Source: Streptomyces coacervatus
GTDB lineage: Bacteria > Actinomycetota > Actinomycetes > Streptomycetales > Streptomycetaceae
NCBI RefSeq assembly: GCF_029223485.1
Contig: NZ_JARHTP010000008.1
Coordinates: 248,001-312,000, forward strand
Direction of reading: 5' to 3'
Length of the DNA stretch: 64,000 nt
In this document: piece by piece, positions 1-8,574 of the stretch
Layout of the letters: each line of letters starts with the position of its first letter
Position numbering within the stretch: position 1 is the first letter of the stretch
Notes under the pieces: generated by a model
Told to the model about the DNA's origin: nothing
The model's database searches: none
What the model saw: only the letters and a program-made list of their open reading frames with translations
Translations under genes and position numbers: made by a program

Positions 1-228
1 GCGCTCGGCGGCTGCGAGGCCCAGCTCGATGTGCACGTCAATGCGGCCCTGAACGTGGGCCTCACGCCCGAGCAGATCGTCGAGGCCCTGACTCACTCGG
101 CGGTGTACTGCGGCATGCCGAAGGCGCTGAACGCCACCTTCGCCGCGAAGAAGGTCTTCGCCGAGCGCGGGCTGCTGCCGCTCGGACAGCAGCCCGCCGA
201 CTCGGCACCCTCGGCTACCTCTGCCTGA
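1..228 (+). CDS. carboxymuconolactone decarboxylase family protein, C-terminal part
   Basis: Only the last 75 residues are in the window; the frame is open from base 1 to the TGA at 226-228. The text HVNAALNVGLTPEQIVEAL followed by HSAVYCGMPKALNA is typical of the C-terminal helices of the CMD/AhpD-like fold, a small homo-oligomeric family that includes gamma-carboxymuconolactone decarboxylases and peroxidase-like proteins. The conserved CXXC/His part, if present, lies upstream, so the reaction cannot be assigned. Its 3' end overlaps the convergent arabinofuranosidase gene by 14 bp. Confidence 0.85.
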   Translation, partial: ALGGCEAQLDVHVNAALNVGLTPEQIVEALTHSAVYCGMPKALNATFAAKKVFAERGLLPLGQQPADSAPSATSA

Positions 229-2710
229 TCCGCAGGAAGGTGATCGAGTTCGCCGGGAAGGTGTACGAGAACTTGTCGGCGACCCCCTCGAAGGTCGACG
301 TCACCGGCGCGACGGCCGTGGACGTCTCGGTGTTCACCGCGTCGGGCGCGGCGGCGAGCGTGGTCACCCTGGCCTTGGACGCGACCTTCGCGCCACCCAG
401 GTCGATCGCCGTACGGGCCGCCGAGGACTGGGCGTTGACCACCTTGACGATCAGGTCACCAGTCTTCTGGTCCTTGGTGACGACCTGGCGGAACGGCTCG
501 GCCGGCTTGTCGTCGGTGAAGCTGCCCCACTGCCGGCCGTCGAGGTACAGCGTGACCTGACGGCCGCGGACCTTGACGTCGATGTCGTAGGTGCGGCCCG
601 TCTCGACCGATCCGGCCTTGGCGATCAGCGTCGACTTGCCGCCGTCCACGGCCTGTTCGACGGCGGACTGGGTGTTGCCCCAGCCGCCCAGGTTCCACCA
701 GTAGTAGTTGCCGGTGTCCTTGACGCCGAAGGCGACGAGGAAGCCCTCCTTGCCGGACTTCTTGGTTGCCTTCACCTGCAGGTCGTAGTCGTGCCAGGAC
801 GGGTCACCGGCCTGGACCATGGTGTTCTCGGCGGTGTCGGAGCTCTGGACGTACTGCCCGTCCTGCACCGCCCAGCTCCCGCTGCCCGTGTGCGTCCACT
901 TCGAGGCGTCACCGGAGAAGTCGTCGGTCAGCAGCGTCTTCCCGTCGGCGTCGGTCACCTTCACATCGTCGTACGCGGCACTGGTGTCCCACGTCGACAG
1001 GCCGACGGCGCCGGAGATCGGGGCGAGCAGCGAGGGCGTACCGGTGGCGGTCGAGGGCACGACCCGGTCGCCGACGTTGTTCATGAACAGCTTCTGGACC
1101 TCGTAGTCGGCCGAGCCCCAGGAGGCGTGGTTGTTGAACCACACCATGTCCGGGCGCCACTGGACGTAGTCCTCGTTGGCGAACAGCGGTGCGTACGAGG
1201 CGAGTTCGACGACGTCGGCGTTGCGCTCCAGGCCCGTCATGTACGCGGCCTCGGCGAGCCCGTTCTTGAAGGCGTTGCCCCCGGAGGCGTACTCGCCCAG
1301 GAAGACCTTGGGCCCGCTGCGGTCGTAGGAGTCGTAGCGGTCGTTGTTCTGCAGGAACCACTGCGGGCTGTTGTAGTAGTGCTCGTCGACCATGTCGACC
1401 TTGGCGTCCTTGTTCAGCCGCCAGGCCGTGTCGAAGGTCGAACCGGCGTCGTCCGGGCCCGAGTTGGAGATCACCTTCATATACGGGTACTTCGCCTGGA
1501 CGGCGGCGCGGAACTGCTTGAAGCGGGCGAAGAACTCGTTCGGGAGGTTCTCCTCGTTGCCGACCTCGATGTGGGTGAGGTGGAAGGGCTTGGGGTGCCC
1601 CATCTGGGCCCGCTTCTTGCCCCACTCGCTGGTCGCCGGGCCATTGGCGAACTCGATCAGATCGAGCGTGTCCTGGATGTGCCGCTTGAGCAGCGCGTCG
1701 TCGTCGACGGCCTTGTTCTGGCCGCAGCCGGTCACCAGGGCCGGGACCACGGGCAGCGGCATGGCGCCGATGTCCTCGGCGAAGCGGAAGTATTCGTAGT
1801 AGCCCAGGCCGTAACTCTGGTTGTAGCCCCAGAAGTTGGAGTTGGTGGCGCGCGTCTCGACCGGGCCGACGGTGTCCTTCCACTGGTACGAGCGCTTGCG
1901 CTGATAGCCGGAGGCCTCGCTGTAGTCCTGCATGGAACCCGTGTTGACCAGGCAGCCGCCGGGGAAGCGCACAAAGCCCGGGTGCAGGGCGGCGATCTTC
2001 TCGGCGAGGTCCTTGCGCAGGCCGTTCGGCTCGTGCTTGTAGGTGTCGCGCGGGAAGAGGGACACCATGTCGAGCGCGGCCGCGGCGGAAGAGGCCACGG
2101 TGAGACGGCCGTTGGAGCTGCTGCGCGTGGCGACGAAAGTGGCCCTGTACCGGGCCCAGCCGCCCTTGCGCACAGCCACCTGACGGGCCGTGGCAAGCGC
2201 CCCGCCGGCGTCCTGCAGGGAGACGCCGAGTGTCGTACCGCTCTCGGCCCGCGCCCACACCGAGAAGTCGTACCTCTTGCCGTCCTCGACCCGGATACCG
2301 GTGTTGTAGCCGGCGTTCGTCACGGACGAACCGGCGCCCAGGGAGAGGTAGTTGCGGTTGCGGGCGTTCAGCCGGCCGTCGTCGTTCACGACCTGCGCCG
2401 TGCCGTCGACCGTCCAGGCGGTCAGGGGTGTGTACGACTTGTTGTCGTCGGTGGAGTACTCGAAGGACCGGTTCTGTACGAGCTCGGCGTACAGGCCGCC
2501 GTCGGCGGCACGGTTGATGTCCTCGAAGAAGACGCCGTACATCGTGTCGTCGATCTTCGCGCCCTTGGTGGCGGGGTCGACGGTGATCGAGTAGTCGGTG
2601 ACGTCGTCGGCGTGGGCGGGGGCCGGGACGAGAGCGACAGCCAGGAGGAAAGCGCTTGCCCCTAGGCTGCATCTCAGGCGGATCAGCCGTTTGCGGGTGG
2701 TGCGTGACAT
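215..2710 (-). CDS. secreted alpha-L-arabinofuranosidase (GH51) with inserted lectin-like domain
   Basis: 831 aa, predicted to release terminal arabinose from plant arabinoxylan or arabinan outside the cell. Residues 1-34 are a Sec signal peptide (Arg-rich start, hydrophobic core, AHA cleavage site). A carbohydrate-binding-like segment precedes the GH51 barrel. HIEVGNEEN near residue 385 holds the acid/base Glu, and LGEYASGG near 473 holds the nucleophile Glu. Residues about 580-780 (DDVKVTDADGK onward) look like a concanavalin-type lectin module set into the C-terminal beta domain, which resumes before the end. The start at 2710 was chosen over an ORF extension to 3007 because it gives the signal peptide and has GGAG 7-8 nt upstream. 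Family assignment is firm; substrate is inferred. Confidence 0.93.
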   Translation of the reverse strand: MSRTTRKRLIRLRCSLGASAFLLAVALVPAPAHADDVTDYSITVDPATKGAKIDDTMYGVFFEDINRAADGGLYAELVQNRSFEYSTDDNKSYTPLTAWTVDGTAQVVNDDGRLNARNRNYLSLGAGSSVTNAGYNTGIRVEDGKRYDFSVWARAESGTTLGVSLQDAGGALATARQVAVRKGGWARYRATFVATRSSSNGRLTVASSAAAALDMVSLFPRDTYKHEPNGLRKDLAEKIAALHPGFVRFPGGCLVNTGSMQDYSEASGYQRKRSYQWKDTVGPVETRATNSNFWGYNQSYGLGYYEYFRFAEDIGAMPLPVVPALVTGCGQNKAVDDDALLKRHIQDTLDLIEFANGPATSEWGKKRAQMGHPKPFHLTHIEVGNEENLPNEFFARFKQFRAAVQAKYPYMKVISNSGPDDAGSTFDTAWRLNKDAKVDMVDEHYYNSPQWFLQNNDRYDSYDRSGPKVFLGEYASGGNAFKNGLAEAAYMTGLERNADVVELASYAPLFANEDYVQWRPDMVWFNNHASWGSADYEVQKLFMNNVGDRVVPSTATGTPSLLAPISGAVGLSTWDTSAAYDDVKVTDADGKTLLTDDFSGDASKWTHTGSGSWAVQDGQYVQSSDTAENTMVQAGDPSWHDYDLQVKATKKSGKEGFLVAFGVKDTGNYYWWNLGGWGNTQSAVEQAVDGGKSTLIAKAGSVETGRTYDIDVKVRGRQVTLYLDGRQWGSFTDDKPAEPFRQVVTKDQKTGDLIVKVVNAQSSAARTAIDLGGAKVASKARVTTLAAAPDAVNTETSTAVAPVTSTFEGVADKFSYTFPANSITFLRIRQR

Positions 2711-2760
2711 GGATACTCCGCGGCTCTGAGGAATGGCGCGATGATTCGCGTCATTCATTG

Positions 2761-2793
2761 TTCGAAATATCAGACATCGGTCAGCACTTCGAA
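2761..2793. promoter_or_regulatory. paired TTCGAA palindromes between divergent genes
   Basis: Two copies of TTCGAA (2761-2766 and 2788-2793), 27 bp apart, lie in the AT-richer gap between the arabinofuranosidase start and the DUF6314 gene. The position would suit an operator for sugar-responsive control of the hydrolase. This is inference from position and symmetry only. Confidence 0.25.
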
Positions 2794-2854
2794 CGGCAAG
2801 ATAGAGACGGGACATGAGCGCGTCAATGGTGCGTACGGACGTAGGGTCGAGGAC

Positions 2855-3298
2855 ATGGACGAGTGGTGGCCCGTGCCCGACGTGCTGGCCCATCTGGCCG
2901 GGCGCTGGCGTGTGGAGCGCGGCGTGCGCGACCTGGCGAGCGGCGACGAGGGGCGCTTCGAGGGCACCACGGTCTTCAGCCCCCTGCCCGAGGGCGGCCT
3001 GCTGCACCAGGAGTCCGGCACCTTCACCTGGCGGGGCGTCGCACGCCCCGCCGAGCGGACGCTGCGCTTCCTGCCGGGGAGTTCACCGGGCACGGCGGAC
3101 GTCCGCTTCGCCGACGGAGGGCCCTTCCACGACCTGGACCTGACCACCGGGCACCATGTCGCCGACCACCCCTGCGCGGCAGACCTCTACCGCGGCGAGT
3201 TCACCGTCCGGGACGCGGACCACTGGCGGACGGTGTGGCGGGTGGGCGGCCCCGCCAAGGACCTCGTGCTCACCACCGACTACGTCCGCGAGGACTGA
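2855..3298 (+). CDS. DUF6314 family protein
   Basis: 147 aa. The pattern LAGRWRVER, then GRFEGTTVF, LLHQESGTF, a run of beta strands, PFHDLDL, HPCAADLYRGEF and a C-terminal GPAKDLVLTTDYVRE matches the DUF6314 family, a small soluble lipocalin-like beta barrel of unknown function. The start at the ATG at 2855 begins right at the conserved region; an upstream in-frame ATG at 2741 would add 38 atypical residues. The 3' end overlaps the convergent phosphatase-like gene by 19 bp. No function can be assigned. Confidence 0.75.
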   Translation: MDEWWPVPDVLAHLAGRWRVERGVRDLASGDEGRFEGTTVFSPLPEGGLLHQESGTFTWRGVARPAERTLRFLPGSSPGTADVRFADGGPFHDLDLTTGHHVADHPCAADLYRGEFTVRDADHWRTVWRVGGPAKDLVLTTDYVRED

Positions 3299-3873
3299 AC
3301 CGCCGCCCCGTCGAAGCGGAGGTTCCAGCGCCCCGCATGACCCGTCACGGTCGTCGTCGACAGGGGGCGCACATCGATGTTCCAGTACGTCGACGGCGGC
3401 GCCTTCAGGGCGTACACCAGGGCCGCGCGGATGACGGACGGCTCGGCGACGGCGACGATACGGCCGCCGTCCTCGAACGGCCGGGTGTCGAGCCAGCCCC
3501 CGACCCGGGAGATGAAGGCGAGCAGCGACTCGCCGCCGTGCGGGGTGGCGCGCGGGTCGGCGAGCCAGGCGTCCACCGCCTCCGGCTCGCGGGCCATCGC
3601 CTCGCCGAGGGTCAGCCCGCGCCAGCGGCCCATGTCGCAGTCCCGCAGGGCGAGTTGAACCAGCGGGGCATAGCCGAGGGCGTCGCCCGTGGCTCTGCTG
3701 CGCGGCGTGGGCGAGCAGTAGCGCAGCTCGGCCGCCGCAAGCGGGATCAGATCCTGGGCGACGCGCTGCACCTCGTCCCAGCCGGCCTGATCCAGCGGAC
3801 GGTCGTCCTCGAAGCGCTCGGCGAGCAGCGGGGAGCTGCGCGCGGCGGCGACGAATGTGACCCGAAGTTGCAT
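3280..3873 (-). CDS. degenerate histidine-phosphatase superfamily protein
   Basis: 197 aa with the general layout of the histidine phosphatase (phosphoglycerate-mutase-like) fold: an N-terminal beta strand, PLDQAGWDEVQRVA, the substrate-pocket text YCSPTPRSRATGDALG, MGRWRGLTLGEA and GGESLLAFISRV. However, the RHG motif that carries the phosphorylated histidine is replaced by AAARSS at residues 9-14, and the second catalytic histidine near 140-145 is replaced by VAEPSVIRAAL. The protein is therefore probably not a phosphatase and may bind a phospho-ligand or act structurally. It converges on the DUF6314 gene. Fold assignment is moderate. Confidence 0.7.
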   Translation of the reverse strand: MQLRVTFVAAARSSPLLAERFEDDRPLDQAGWDEVQRVAQDLIPLAAAELRYCSPTPRSRATGDALGYAPLVQLALRDCDMGRWRGLTLGEAMAREPEAVDAWLADPRATPHGGESLLAFISRVGGWLDTRPFEDGGRIVAVAEPSVIRAALVYALKAPPSTYWNIDVRPLSTTTVTGHAGRWNLRFDGAAVQSSRT

Positions 3874-3991
3874 GCGGTGATGGTGAGTCGTGAAGGTTCG
3901 CAGGTCAAGAGGTGTTGGCTACGAGTCACCGAGGGTTGCCGGAAACTTACTTCAGGGTCAGGACCTTGGCGGACAAGTCACCCGAACCGCC

Positions 3992-4429
3992 TCACTCGAA
4001 CTCGAGCGCCATCCAGATCTCGGGCTGCGCCAGCTCCCGGAACCCGACCTTCTTGTAGACCCCGTGCGCGTCGAGCGTGGCGAGCAGGATGCGGCGCAGT
4101 CCGCACGGCCGCAGCTGTTCGCGCACGGCCGCGACCATCGCCGTACCGACATTCTTGCCGCGTACGGACGGATCGACGTAGACGTCGCACAGCCAGGCGA
4201 AGGTGGCGCGATCGGTGATGACCCGTGCATACGCGACCTGCTCCCCCGAAACCGCCTCATACACCCCGAAGTTGAGCGACCCTGCGATCGCCCGCTCCTG
4301 CTTCTCGCGCGGGCGGCCCGTCGCCCAGTAGGCGTCGGTGGACAGCCAGCGGTGCACGCGGTCGACGTCGAGGCGGTCGGGGTCGGTGGAGATCTCGTAG
4401 CCGTCGGGGAGGCTCGGGGTGTCGTTCAT
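3992..4429 (-). CDS. GNAT family N-acetyltransferase
   Basis: 145 aa, a complete single GNAT domain. AWLCDVYVDPSVRGKNVGTAMVAAV is motif A with the acetyl-CoA pyrophosphate loop (R-G-K-N-V-G), and LATLDAHGVYKKVGF is motif B ending in the usual YxxxGF. The N-terminal TDAYWATGRPREKQERA stretch is typical of small soluble GNATs of unknown acceptor. It stands alone on the minus strand without an obvious Shine-Dalgarno sequence. Substrate unknown. Confidence 0.87.
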   Translation of the reverse strand: MNDTPSLPDGYEISTDPDRLDVDRVHRWLSTDAYWATGRPREKQERAIAGSLNFGVYEAVSGEQVAYARVITDRATFAWLCDVYVDPSVRGKNVGTAMVAAVREQLRPCGLRRILLATLDAHGVYKKVGFRELAQPEIWMALEFE

Positions 4430-4497
4430 GGCGGGACACTGGCAGGCCGGGGTCGAAGACGTCGAGCGATTTTCCCTACGGTTCGGCAGCGGCTTTT

Positions 4498-4541
4498 AAG
4501 GGGCGCGGGGAACTGCGCGACCAGCCACGACGGAGCCGCAG
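4498..4541. repeat. Streptomyces dispersed intergenic repeat, copy 1
   Basis: AAGGGGCGCGGGGAACTGCG continues as CGACCAGCC...CCGCAG. A second copy with the same 24-nt core is at 13711. I recall this family as very common in the intergenic spaces of Streptomyces chromosomes. Here it starts a few bases past the stop of the MocR gene. Confidence 0.75.
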
Positions 4542-4545
4542 ACGA

Positions 4546-5994
4546 TCAACGGCGCGCCCCGCGGAGCGACTCGTCGCAAGCAGCCCGCAGCCGCCGCACC
4601 CCCTCCCTGATCTCCCCCGCCCCCGCAACCGCCGCAAAGCTCAACCGGAGGTGCGCCGCCGGGGATTCCGCGCTGAAGTACGGGCGGCCGGGGGTGATGG
4701 CGACGCCCGCGCGCAGAGCCGCTGCCGTCAGGGCGGTTTCGTCCGTGCCGTCGGGCAGGCGCAGCCACAGGTGGTAGCCGCCCGACGGGATGTGCGGAAG
4801 GGAGAGTTCGGGGAGGTCCAGACGGAGGGCTGCCGTCATCGTGTCGCGGCGGATCTTCAACTCCGCGGAGATCGCCCGCAGATGGCGCGGCCAGGCGGGC
4901 GAGCCGACGAGTTCGAGGGCCGCTTCCTGGAGCGGCCGGGGGACGAAGAAGGTGTCGACGATCTGGATGGCGCGCAGCCGCTGAAGGACCGGGCCGTGGG
5001 CGGCGAGCGCGCTCACCCGGAAGCTGGGCGAGGTCGCCTTGGTGAGTGAGCAGACATGGACGACGACTCCGTCGGGGTCGTCGGCGGCAAGGGGGCTCGG
5101 CAGCGGTCCGGCGTCCTCGTGCACGAGCCGTCGCACGAAGTCGTCCTCGATGACGAACGCGCCGGCCTCGCGGGCGATCCGCAGCACCTCCCCGCGCCGG
5201 TCGGGGGCGAGCACGGCGCCCGTCGGGTTCTGGAACAGCGGCTGGCAGACGAACACCCGCGCGCCGGTCGCCCGGAACGCGTCCGCGAGCAGCGCCGGTC
5301 TGACGCCGTCCGCGTCCACCGGGACCGGTACCGGCCGCAGACCCGCTGCCCGCGCGATCGCCAGCATGCCGGGATACGTGGGCGATTCGACCAGCACCGG
5401 TGCTCCCGGCGGGGCGAGTGCGCGCAGGGCGGTGGTGAGCGCGGACTGGCCGCCCGCGGCGATCAGCACCCCGGCGGCGGTGACCCCGCCGCCGATGCTG
5501 CGGGCGAACCACTCGCGCAGCTCCGGCAGCCCCTCCATCGGCGGCCGCCCCCAGGCGCCGGGGCGACGGCCCGCCCGGGACAGGGCCGCCGCCATGGCCC
5601 GCTCCGGCTGCAGCGACGGGTGCAGATAGCCGCCGTTGAACTCGACGACTCCGGGCGGCGGGGCGGCGAGGGAGACGGTGACTCCGGAGGCGTCCACGGA
5701 GCGCGGTACGAGGTCGGCGGCGCCGTCCGCGCTGAGGGCGACCTCCTGCCAGGAGGTGTCGCCGGCGGGAGCAGCCGTGCCGCGCGGCTGCGCGCGGAAG
5801 GCACCGGCTCCCGGCCGGGTCACCACCAGCCCCTCGGCGGCGAGCTGCCCCAGGGCGCGCGAGACGGTCACGGGGCTGACCCGGTACCGCTCGACGAGGG
5901 ACCGGCTCGACGGCAGCTTTCCACCAGGCGAGTAGCGATCGAGTTCTCGTCGCAGCTGATTCGCCAGTTCACCGACACTGCTACTCTCTTGCAT
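4546..5994 (-). CDS. MocR/PdxR-type GntR regulator with aminotransferase domain
   Basis: 482 aa. Residues 1-80 form a GntR winged helix (LANQLRRELDRYSPGGKLPSS, SRSLVERYRVSPVTVSRALGQL). The rest is a fold-type I aminotransferase domain with GGQSALTTALRAL, ESPTYPG, VCQPLFQNPTGAVL, and SLTKATSPSFRVS, where the Lys of SLTK is the PLP Schiff-base residue. Such MocR proteins are PLP-sensing transcription factors, not usually active enzymes. The start at 5994 overlaps the start of the divergent EamA transporter by two bases, so the pair is almost certainly one regulatory unit. A long N-terminal ORF extension to 6573 lies over the transporter and was rejected. Confidence 0.93.
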   Translation of the reverse strand: MQESSSVGELANQLRRELDRYSPGGKLPSSRSLVERYRVSPVTVSRALGQLAAEGLVVTRPGAGAFRAQPRGTAAPAGDTSWQEVALSADGAADLVPRSVDASGVTVSLAAPPPGVVEFNGGYLHPSLQPERAMAAALSRAGRRPGAWGRPPMEGLPELREWFARSIGGGVTAAGVLIAAGGQSALTTALRALAPPGAPVLVESPTYPGMLAIARAAGLRPVPVPVDADGVRPALLADAFRATGARVFVCQPLFQNPTGAVLAPDRRGEVLRIAREAGAFVIEDDFVRRLVHEDAGPLPSPLAADDPDGVVVHVCSLTKATSPSFRVSALAAHGPVLQRLRAIQIVDTFFVPRPLQEAALELVGSPAWPRHLRAISAELKIRRDTMTAALRLDLPELSLPHIPSGGYHLWLRLPDGTDETALTAAALRAGVAITPGRPYFSAESPAAHLRLSFAAVAGAGEIREGVRRLRAACDESLRGARR

Positions 5995-6016
5995 GAGAGC
6001 ACAGAGTAGCGCTACT
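5980..6016. promoter_or_regulatory. divergent leaderless promoters and operator of the MocR/EamA pair
   Basis: The two ATG codons share the palindrome CATG at 5992-5995. An inverted repeat, GCTACTCT (5980-5987) and AGAGTAGC (6003-6010), brackets them, and AGTAGCGCTACT (6005-6016) is a perfect palindrome. TACTCT at 5982-5987 stands 5 nt before the EamA ATG, and TACTCT on the other strand (6008-6003) stands 8 nt before the MocR ATG. Both are correctly placed to be -10 boxes of leaderless transcripts. The repeats are seen; promoter and operator roles are inferred. Confidence 0.6.
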
Positions 6017-7024
6017 GCTTCCGGCCGGATAGCGGTCGACACCGAGGCCGGGTCGGCAGACACCGGCGGCCACCGGCCCGAGATCCCCGCAGCCGCCGCT
6101 CCGGCGAGCGCGCCGGATGCCACCCCGGACCGCGCCGCCCAGCGATCCGAGGCAGTGACCCCGGCAAGCCGCCGCACCGGCACCCTCCTGGCCGCGCTCG
6201 GCGTCGTCGCCTTCTCCCTCACCTTCCCCGCCACCGCCTGGGGGCTGGAGGGCTTCGGGCCCTGGTCCCTGGTGGCCGTGCGCAGCGTTCTCGCGGCCGT
6301 GATCGCGGGGGTCTGTCTGCTGGCACTGCGCGTGCCGCTCCCCGCCCGCCGCCACTGGGCCGGTCTCGCGGTCGTCGCCGCCGGAGTGGTCCTCGGCTTC
6401 CCCCTGCTCACCACACTCGCCCTGCAGACGTCGACCACCGCGCACGCCGCTGTCGTGGTCGGCCTGCTCCCGCTCACGACCGCCCTGTTCTCCGCCCTGC
6501 GCATGGGCACCCGCCCGTCCCGCACCTTCTGGGCGGCGGCCCTCGCGGGCGCGGCCGCGGTCGTCGCCTTCACGGTGCAGCAGAGCGGCGGAGCGCTGAC
6601 GACAGCCGATCTGTATCTGTTCGGCGCGCTGCTGGTGTGCGCGGCCGGCTACACCGAGGGCGGCCGGCTGGCCCGGGTCATGCCGGGTTGGCAGGTCATC
6701 GGCTGGGCGCTGGTGCTGTGCCTGCCGCTGAGCGTGCCGGCCGCCGCGCTGGCGCTGTCGCAGGAGCCCGTACAGCTGACCGCGCACAGCGTGGCCGGGG
6801 TGCTGTGGGTCGCGGCGGGCTCGCAGTTCCTCGGCCTGGTCGTCTGGTACCGGGGCATGGCGGCGATCGGCATTCCCAAGGCCAGCCAGTTGCAGTTGGC
6901 CCAACCCCTGCTCACACTGGTGTGGTCGGTGCTGCTGCTGGGCGAGCACCTGACGGTGGCCGCCCCGCTGACGGCCGCGGCGGTACTCGTGTGCATCGCC
7001 GTCACCCAGCGGGCGCGGGGCTGA
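5993..7024 (+). CDS. EamA/DMT superfamily transporter
   Basis: 343 aa with about ten hydrophobic helices arranged as two EamA repeats, after a polar N-terminal tail of roughly 55 residues. Recognisable parts are FSLTFPATAWGLEGFGPWSL in helix 1-2 and the second-repeat end YRGMAAIGIPKASQLQLAQP followed by LLTLVWSVLLLGEHL. This is an inner-membrane drug/metabolite exporter of the RhaT/YdcZ type; the substrate is unknown. It is divergent from, and shares its start region with, a MocR regulator. Since MocR proteins sense PLP or amine ligands, an amino acid or amine substrate is a reasonable guess. Confidence 0.92.
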   Translation: MRAQSSATASGRIAVDTEAGSADTGGHRPEIPAAAAPASAPDATPDRAAQRSEAVTPASRRTGTLLAALGVVAFSLTFPATAWGLEGFGPWSLVAVRSVLAAVIAGVCLLALRVPLPARRHWAGLAVVAAGVVLGFPLLTTLALQTSTTAHAAVVVGLLPLTTALFSALRMGTRPSRTFWAAALAGAAAVVAFTVQQSGGALTTADLYLFGALLVCAAGYTEGGRLARVMPGWQVIGWALVLCLPLSVPAAALALSQEPVQLTAHSVAGVLWVAAGSQFLGLVVWYRGMAAIGIPKASQLQLAQPLLTLVWSVLLLGEHLTVAAPLTAAAVLVCIAVTQRARG

Positions 7025-7118
7025 GCGGCGCGCACGCGCCGGTTCCAACCGTGGCCTCGCGCCGTAAACTCAAGGCCACGGACCGCTGCTCCCGCACATT
7101 GGTGAGGAGGCCCAACAC

Positions 7119-7313
7119 ATGCATGCAACCGTGGGCGACCAGCTTGTCCAACACGGCAGGGTGGTCGGACAGCACGACAGGATCGGCGAGATCGTCGAAA
7201 TCCTGGGCCAGGAGGGCAACCCTCCGTTCCGCGTCCGCTTCGAGGACGGGCACACGGGCATCTGCTCACCCGGCCCCGACACCGAGATCCGGCACAAGGA
7301 ACCGCAGAAATAG
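7119..7313 (+). CDS. DUF1918 domain-containing protein
   Basis: 64 aa, the usual length of the family. ATVGDQLVQHGRVVGQHDR, then GEIVEILGQEGNPPFRVRF and EDGHT near the end match DUF1918, a small SH3-like actinobacterial protein of unknown role. The start at 7119 follows GAGGAGG at 7104-7110; an alternative ATG four bases later is out of frame. It converges tightly (1 bp gap) on the secreted hydrolase gene downstream. Confidence 0.9.
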   Translation: MHATVGDQLVQHGRVVGQHDRIGEIVEILGQEGNPPFRVRFEDGHTGICSPGPDTEIRHKEPQK

Positions 7314-7314
7314 A

Positions 7315-8574
7315 TCAGCGCGGGGGCTTCGCCGGCTGCTGGTAGTGGTCGGCGACCACCCGCGCCATCGCGCCGATCCGGTCCGTCGCCACATCCTTGG
7401 CGGCGAAGAAGACGTGCCCGCGCACCTGCGGGTGGTCCTTGGCCAGGGTGAGGTGCCGGGAGAGCTCGGCGACGTCCTGCCAGGCCGCGGACTGCGCCGG
7501 GTCACCGGCCTTGTACAGCGCCTCCCCCACGTACACCTGCGTCCCGGTGCCCCGCGCGACCTCCGCCCACCAGGGCACGAGCTTGGCGTAGTCGGCGGCG
7601 GCGAAGCCGATGTTCCAGTAGATCTGCGGGGCGATGTAGTCCACCCAGTTCTCCCGCACCCACTTGCGGGTGTCCGCGTACAGGTCGTCGTACGTCTGCA
7701 CGCCCGCCCGCGAGTCCGAGCCGAGCGGGTCGGTGGCGGCGTTGCGCCACACGGCGAACGGGCTGATGCCGAAGCGCGTGCCGGGCCGGGTCTGCTTGAT
7801 GCGTGCGGCGGTCTCGTGCACCAGCCGGTCGATGTTGTCGCGGCGCCAGGCGGCCCGGTCCTGGAAGCGGCGGCCGTAGCGGGCGTAGGCCGCATCGTCG
7901 TCGAAGGCCTGGCCGGCCACGGGGTACGGGTAGAAGTAGTCGTCGAAGTGCACGGCGTCCACGGGGTACTTGTGCACCGCGTCGAGCATCGCGTTCTGCA
8001 CGAAGGCGCGGACCTTCGGCAGCCCCGGGTTGTAGTAGAGCTTCCCGCCGTAGGGCACCACCCAGTCCGGGTGCTTGCGCGCGGGGTGGGAGGCGGCCAG
8101 TTTCGTCAGGTCCGTGTGGTTGGCGATGCGGTACGGGTTGAACCAGGCGTGCAGTTCCAGGCCGCGGGCGTGGGCCTCCTTCACGGCCGTGCCCAGCGGG
8201 TCCCAGCCCGGGTCCTGGCCCTGGGTGCCGGTGAGGACCTGCGACCAGGGCTCGTACGGGGAGGGCCACAGCGCGTCGGCCGTCGGGCGCACCTGGAACA
8301 TCACGGCGTTGAGGCGGCTGTGCACGGCGCGGTCCAGGATGGCGATCAGCTGGGCCCGCTGCTCGGCGGCGGTCAGCCCCGGCTTGGCGGGCCAGTCGCG
8401 GTTGGCCACGGTCGCCACCCAGACGCCCCGCATCTCACGTGAGGACCGCCGGCGCTCGGATTCGCCGCCCGCCATCGCTGCACTCGCCGCCACTGCACCG
8501 CCCCCCGCCACGAGAGCCGACAGGGCCGTCGCTGCGAACGCCCGCCGCGACAGCCGAGACCTACGGTGCAGCAT
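7315..8574 (-). CDS. secreted GHL10 (DUF187) glycoside hydrolase-like protein
   Basis: 419 aa. The N-terminus RRSRLSRRAFAATAL followed by an Ala-rich core looks like a Tat or Sec export signal (about residues 1-33). EMRGVWVATVANRDWP, NAVMFQVRPTADALWPS, GLELHAWFNPYRIAN, YFYPYPV, and a late WVDYIAPQIYWNIGF are landmarks of the GHL10 TIM-barrel family, which includes E. coli DigH/YngK-type glycosyl hydrolases acting on peptidoglycan glycans lacking stem peptides. Role in cell-wall remodelling is inferred from the family. It lies convergent to DUF1918 and divergent from the 3-hydroxybutyryl-CoA dehydrogenase gene. Confidence 0.9.
   Translation of the reverse strand: MLHRRSRLSRRAFAATALSALVAGGGAVAASAAMAGGESERRRSSREMRGVWVATVANRDWPAKPGLTAAEQRAQLIAILDRAVHSRLNAVMFQVRPTADALWPSPYEPWSQVLTGTQGQDPGWDPLGTAVKEAHARGLELHAWFNPYRIANHTDLTKLAASHPARKHPDWVVPYGGKLYYNPGLPKVRAFVQNAMLDAVHKYPVDAVHFDDYFYPYPVAGQAFDDDAAYARYGRRFQDRAAWRRDNIDRLVHETAARIKQTRPGTRFGISPFAVWRNAATDPLGSDSRAGVQTYDDLYADTRKWVRENWVDYIAPQIYWNIGFAAADYAKLVPWWAEVARGTGTQVYVGEALYKAGDPAQSAAWQDVAELSRHLTLAKDHPQVRGHVFFAAKDVATDRIGAMARVVADHYQQPAKPPR

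Noticed and set aside
791..2665. 624-aa plus-strand open frame opposite the arabinofuranosidase gene
   Set aside because: It is a mirror frame of a GC-rich gene, with Val/Gly/Arg-rich text and no family features; the minus-strand GH51 gene has a signal peptide and catalytic residues.
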